A stretch of DNA of 8,129 bases from Methanobacteriota archaeon (GTDB lineage Archaea > Halobacteriota > Methanosarcinia > Methanosarcinales > Methanoperedenaceae): positions 1 through 8,129 of the forward strand of contig JAHIHJ010000013.1 in NCBI GenBank assembly GCA_018899795.1, written 5' to 3'. The stretch's first letter is position 1. Each line of letters begins with the position of its first letter. The notes beneath the pieces are model-generated. The model was not told the DNA's origin. It saw nothing but the letters and a program-made list of their open reading frames with translations, and did no database searches. This document shows, piece after piece, positions 5,807-8,129 of the stretch. Both the position numbers and the translations under genes were made by a program.

Positions 5807-8129
5807 TTAATAATACTGCCTGATATACGCATACGCCCTATCAAACAAATCCTGCTCTTTATGCAATTTATACTTCAAAAGCGTCTTCCTCAAAGCCTGC
5901 TTGACTTCTCTTTCACCCGCATTCGTCCACTGCCATCCATCGAATCTGACTATCCTGACAACGTCATCTATATCGTTAACAACCCTTTCAACCATAATAG
6001 GCGTCTTTTCATTTTTTACCTGCTGGAATAATTCAGTCAATGCCGCCTTTACCTTTTTCCGTTCATCTTCAGGTTCAACTTCCCTTTCTGCTTCTACCAA
6101 ATCTCTGGCTAAATTCAATAACTTATTAAGGAAATCAAGACTTGTAAGAAATCCAAGCTCATATTTTTCTCTAAGCTCTTCAAGTCGTTCCCCAAGTTCT
6201 ATGAATTTTGGATTGCCTTTATGCTTACTGAGTCGTTTAATGATTTTTATTTCGATCTCTTTGGCTTTTTTGGGATTATCTTTTGATAAAATGCTCTGTA
6301 TCATCTCTTCATCAAGAACAATCTTATCAAGGTCGTCTCTTATCGCATCTACATGGACGTTCTCATTGATTATCTCAATTGTTTTGGCGCCAAGAGAATG
6401 CCACAGGAGTTTTCCATTTCCGCTTGCAGGCTGGACAGACTCATATACCTGAGTTAGCCAGCGATAATCTTCCTTGTAACTCCTGAGAATCGGGTCGGGT
6501 GAAATTGCTTCCCATAGCTTTGAAAGGTAGGAATAATCTGCTGCAAACTTATCTCTTATCTCATTATTTGGAAGACAGTCCTGGGCTGCCATCAATCCCT
6601 CATAACCAGAAATAGTCTTGTCTACCTTTGGGAAATATGAAAGGCATGTTCCTATTGCCTCTGGAAGCTTGTTTTTCAGTTCGCTTATATTCGTTATTAC
6701 CGTCAGTATAGTCTTCAAATCAAAGGTGAGAGACTTTGCAACATCATCAAATACACCGATGTAATCAACAATCAATCCGTGTGTCTTTTGAGTGTAAGGG
6801 CGGTTAGTGCGGCATACTGCCTGAAGAAGGGTGTGATCTTTCATCAATTTGTCAAGATACATTGTTTGGAGGATTGGCGCATCAAATCCAGTCAATAGCT
6901 TGGAAGTAACAATAAGTATCTTCAAAGGGTCACTTTGATCTCTGAACCTGTCAAGGATCCTTTCTTCTTCATCCTTGTTACGATCCCATTTTTTCTTCCA
7001 GTCTAAATCATCTCCTCTTGCCAGGGTCATTACAATATCTGATGCTTCTTGAGGTAATTGTTTATCCAGAGCTTCTTTGTATAGAACGCAGGATTTCCGG
7101 TCAAAACATACTACCATAGCTTTGAATCCATTTGGCTCCACTTTTGTATGATAGTGTTCTGTAATATTCGCAAATGCTTCATCCATGGATTTCTGGTCAA
7201 CGTGCGATTCTACCAGTCTTGGCTCAAAGTGTAATGGCAGAGTGGCATTATCACGAATGGATTCCTCGAAGGTATAACGACTCATATAGCCCTGCGTATC
7301 CTCCTCTGCTCCAAATGCCCAGAAGGTATTGCGGTCGCGCTTATTGATAGGAGTTCCTGTTAAACCAAACAGGAAAGCGTTGGGTAATGCTTCCCTCATC
7401 TTTATTCCAAGGTCACCTTCCTGAGTTCTGTGCGCCTCATCAACAAGCACGATTATATTATCCCTTTCATTCAATACGCCTCCAGCCTCGCCGAACTTGT
7501 GTATTGTTGTAATGATTATCTTTCTCAGGTCACGCGAGAGGAATTTTTGAAGTTCTTCCCTTGTAGTTGCTGGAACAGTATTGGGAATATCGGAAGCATT
7601 GAATGTGGCTGTTATCTGAGTGTCCAGGTCTATCCTGTCAACGACTATTATCACTGTAGGGCTTTTGAGCGCCGGGTGCATTCGTAGCTTTTGTGCCGCA
7701 AATACCATGAGAAGCGATTTTCCAGAACCCTGGAAGTGCCAGATCAATCCTTTTTTGGGTCTGCCGTTAAGTACCCTTTCAACAATTTTGTTGGCTGCAT
7801 CATACTGCTGGAAGCGGGTTATTATCTTGATTTTTCTTTTCTTCTTGTCAGTGGCAAAGACTGTAAAGTTCTCAAGGATATCCAGAACAACATCGGGACG
7901 AAGCATTTTCTGAACTGCAATCTTTACCTCTGAAAGGCTTGATATCGTGTTGTTTTCAGAATCTCTCCAGGGAGCCCAGATATCTATAGGAGCCCTGATT
8001 GAACCATAGCGATAGGTTTTGCCTTCAGTGGCGAAAGAAAAGACGTTAGGTACAAAGAGGGCAGGAATGTTAATTTCATAATCGTTATTGATCTGGATTG
8101 CACCATCCACCCAACTAATAGCAGGTCTC
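5807..8129 (-). CDS. hsdR: Type I restriction enzyme R subunit, HsdR-like (partial at right edge)
   Basis: HsdR is the ATP-driven translocase and nuclease of type I restriction, acting with HsdM and HsdS. The frame is open to the right edge, so the GTG at 8110 is only an internal codon and the true start is outside. Residues below are counted from that codon. The HsdR_N end is seen in IPALFVPNVFSFATEG (15-30) and YGSIRAP-x3-WAPWRD (35-50). The superfamily 2 helicase then shows RFQQYDA (99-105), Walker A QGSGKS (127-132), DEAH (224-227), LTGTP (250-254), LLTGFDAP (405-412) and QAVCRTNRP (430-438). A charged helical C-terminal region ends in AYIRQYY, a usual end for the family. The PD-(D/E)xK nuclease residues lie upstream of the window, so nuclease competence cannot be judged. 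Family members are near 1000 residues; about 773 are here, so roughly a quarter is missing. No hsdM or hsdS is in view; they may lie to the right. No frameshift is seen in the visible part. Confidence 0.93.
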   Translation of the reverse strand, partial: RPAISWVDGAIQINNDYEINIPALFVPNVFSFATEGKTYRYGSIRAPIDIWAPWRDSENNTISSLSEVKIAVQKMLRPDVVLDILENFTVFATDKKKRKIKIITRFQQYDAANKIVERVLNGRPKKGLIWHFQGSGKSLLMVFAAQKLRMHPALKSPTVIIVVDRIDLDTQITATFNASDIPNTVPATTREELQKFLSRDLRKIIITTIHKFGEAGGVLNERDNIIVLVDEAHRTQEGDLGIKMREALPNAFLFGLTGTPINKRDRNTFWAFGAEEDTQGYMSRYTFEESIRDNATLPLHFEPRLVESHVDQKSMDEAFANITEHYHTKVEPNGFKAMVVCFDRKSCVLYKEALDKQLPQEASDIVMTLARGDDLDWKKKWDRNKDEEERILDRFRDQSDPLKILIVTSKLLTGFDAPILQTMYLDKLMKDHTLLQAVCRTNRPYTQKTHGLIVDYIGVFDDVAKSLTFDLKTILTVITNISELKNKLPEAIGTCLSYFPKVDKTISGYEGLMAAQDCLPNNEIRDKFAADYSYLSKLWEAISPDPILRSYKEDYRWLTQVYESVQPASGNGKLLWHSLGAKTIEIINENVHVDAIRDDLDKIVLDEEMIQSILSKDNPKKAKEIEIKIIKRLSKHKGNPKFIELGERLEELREKYELGFLTSLDFLNKLLNLARDLVEAEREVEPEDERKKVKAALTELFQQVKNEKTPIMVERVVNDIDDVVRIVRFDGWQWTNAGEREVKQALRKTLLKYKLHKEQDLFDRAYAYIRQYY

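Noticed and set aside
5901..6452. 183-codon serine-rich plus-strand frame
   Set aside because: It is antisense to the charged C-terminal region of hsdR; the serine and leucine richness is what lysine and glutamate codons give in reverse.

Overview
The window reads as archaeal DNA, most likely from the Methanosarcinales side of the Euryarchaeota, possibly a Methanoperedens/ANME-2d-like lineage. Four observations support this: a clear methanogen chromosomal protein MC1 gene, a short archaeal-type ThiC, a tRNA-Glu with a bulge-helix-bulge intron and no encoded CCA, and a membrane-anchored hexaheme c-type cytochrome. The genus is inferred from gene content, not from a search.

Layout, left to right. 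Positions 1-87 are the 3' tail of a transposase gene. It abuts a gene (to 1099, + strand) for a C-terminally anchored extracytoplasmic beta-repeat protein that seems to have lost its 5' end to the insertion. That gene overlaps by ATGA with a hexaheme cytochrome gene (1096-1674, +). Convergent to these is a two-gene unit on the minus strand: a HerA/DUF87-type ATPase (4780-2963) followed by thiC (2966-1698), again joined by an ATGA overlap. Divergent from it is tRNA-Glu(UUC) with a 33-nt intron (4865-4971, +), then the MC1 gene (5158-5472, +). The rest is on the minus strand. It holds a large HsdR-type restriction/translocase subunit (8129-5807) that runs off the right edge, followed by about 320 bp of coding-like sequence with no start codon and an apparent frameshift, probably a decayed small gene.

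How the genes relate. The left pair could act together in extracytoplasmic electron transfer, with one protein as anchor or scaffold and the other as heme carrier. The ATPase-thiC pair is transcriptionally and probably translationally coupled although no functional link is known. MC1 and tRNA-Glu are housekeeping. The restriction subunit with flanking debris and the transposase end mark both edges as accessory or rearranged. No CRISPR array, rRNA or convincing riboswitch was seen. The most unusual signals are the ATPase-thiC coupling, the decayed gene beside hsdR, the duplicated acceptor strand in front of the intron-bearing tRNA, and the beta-repeat/cytochrome pair.
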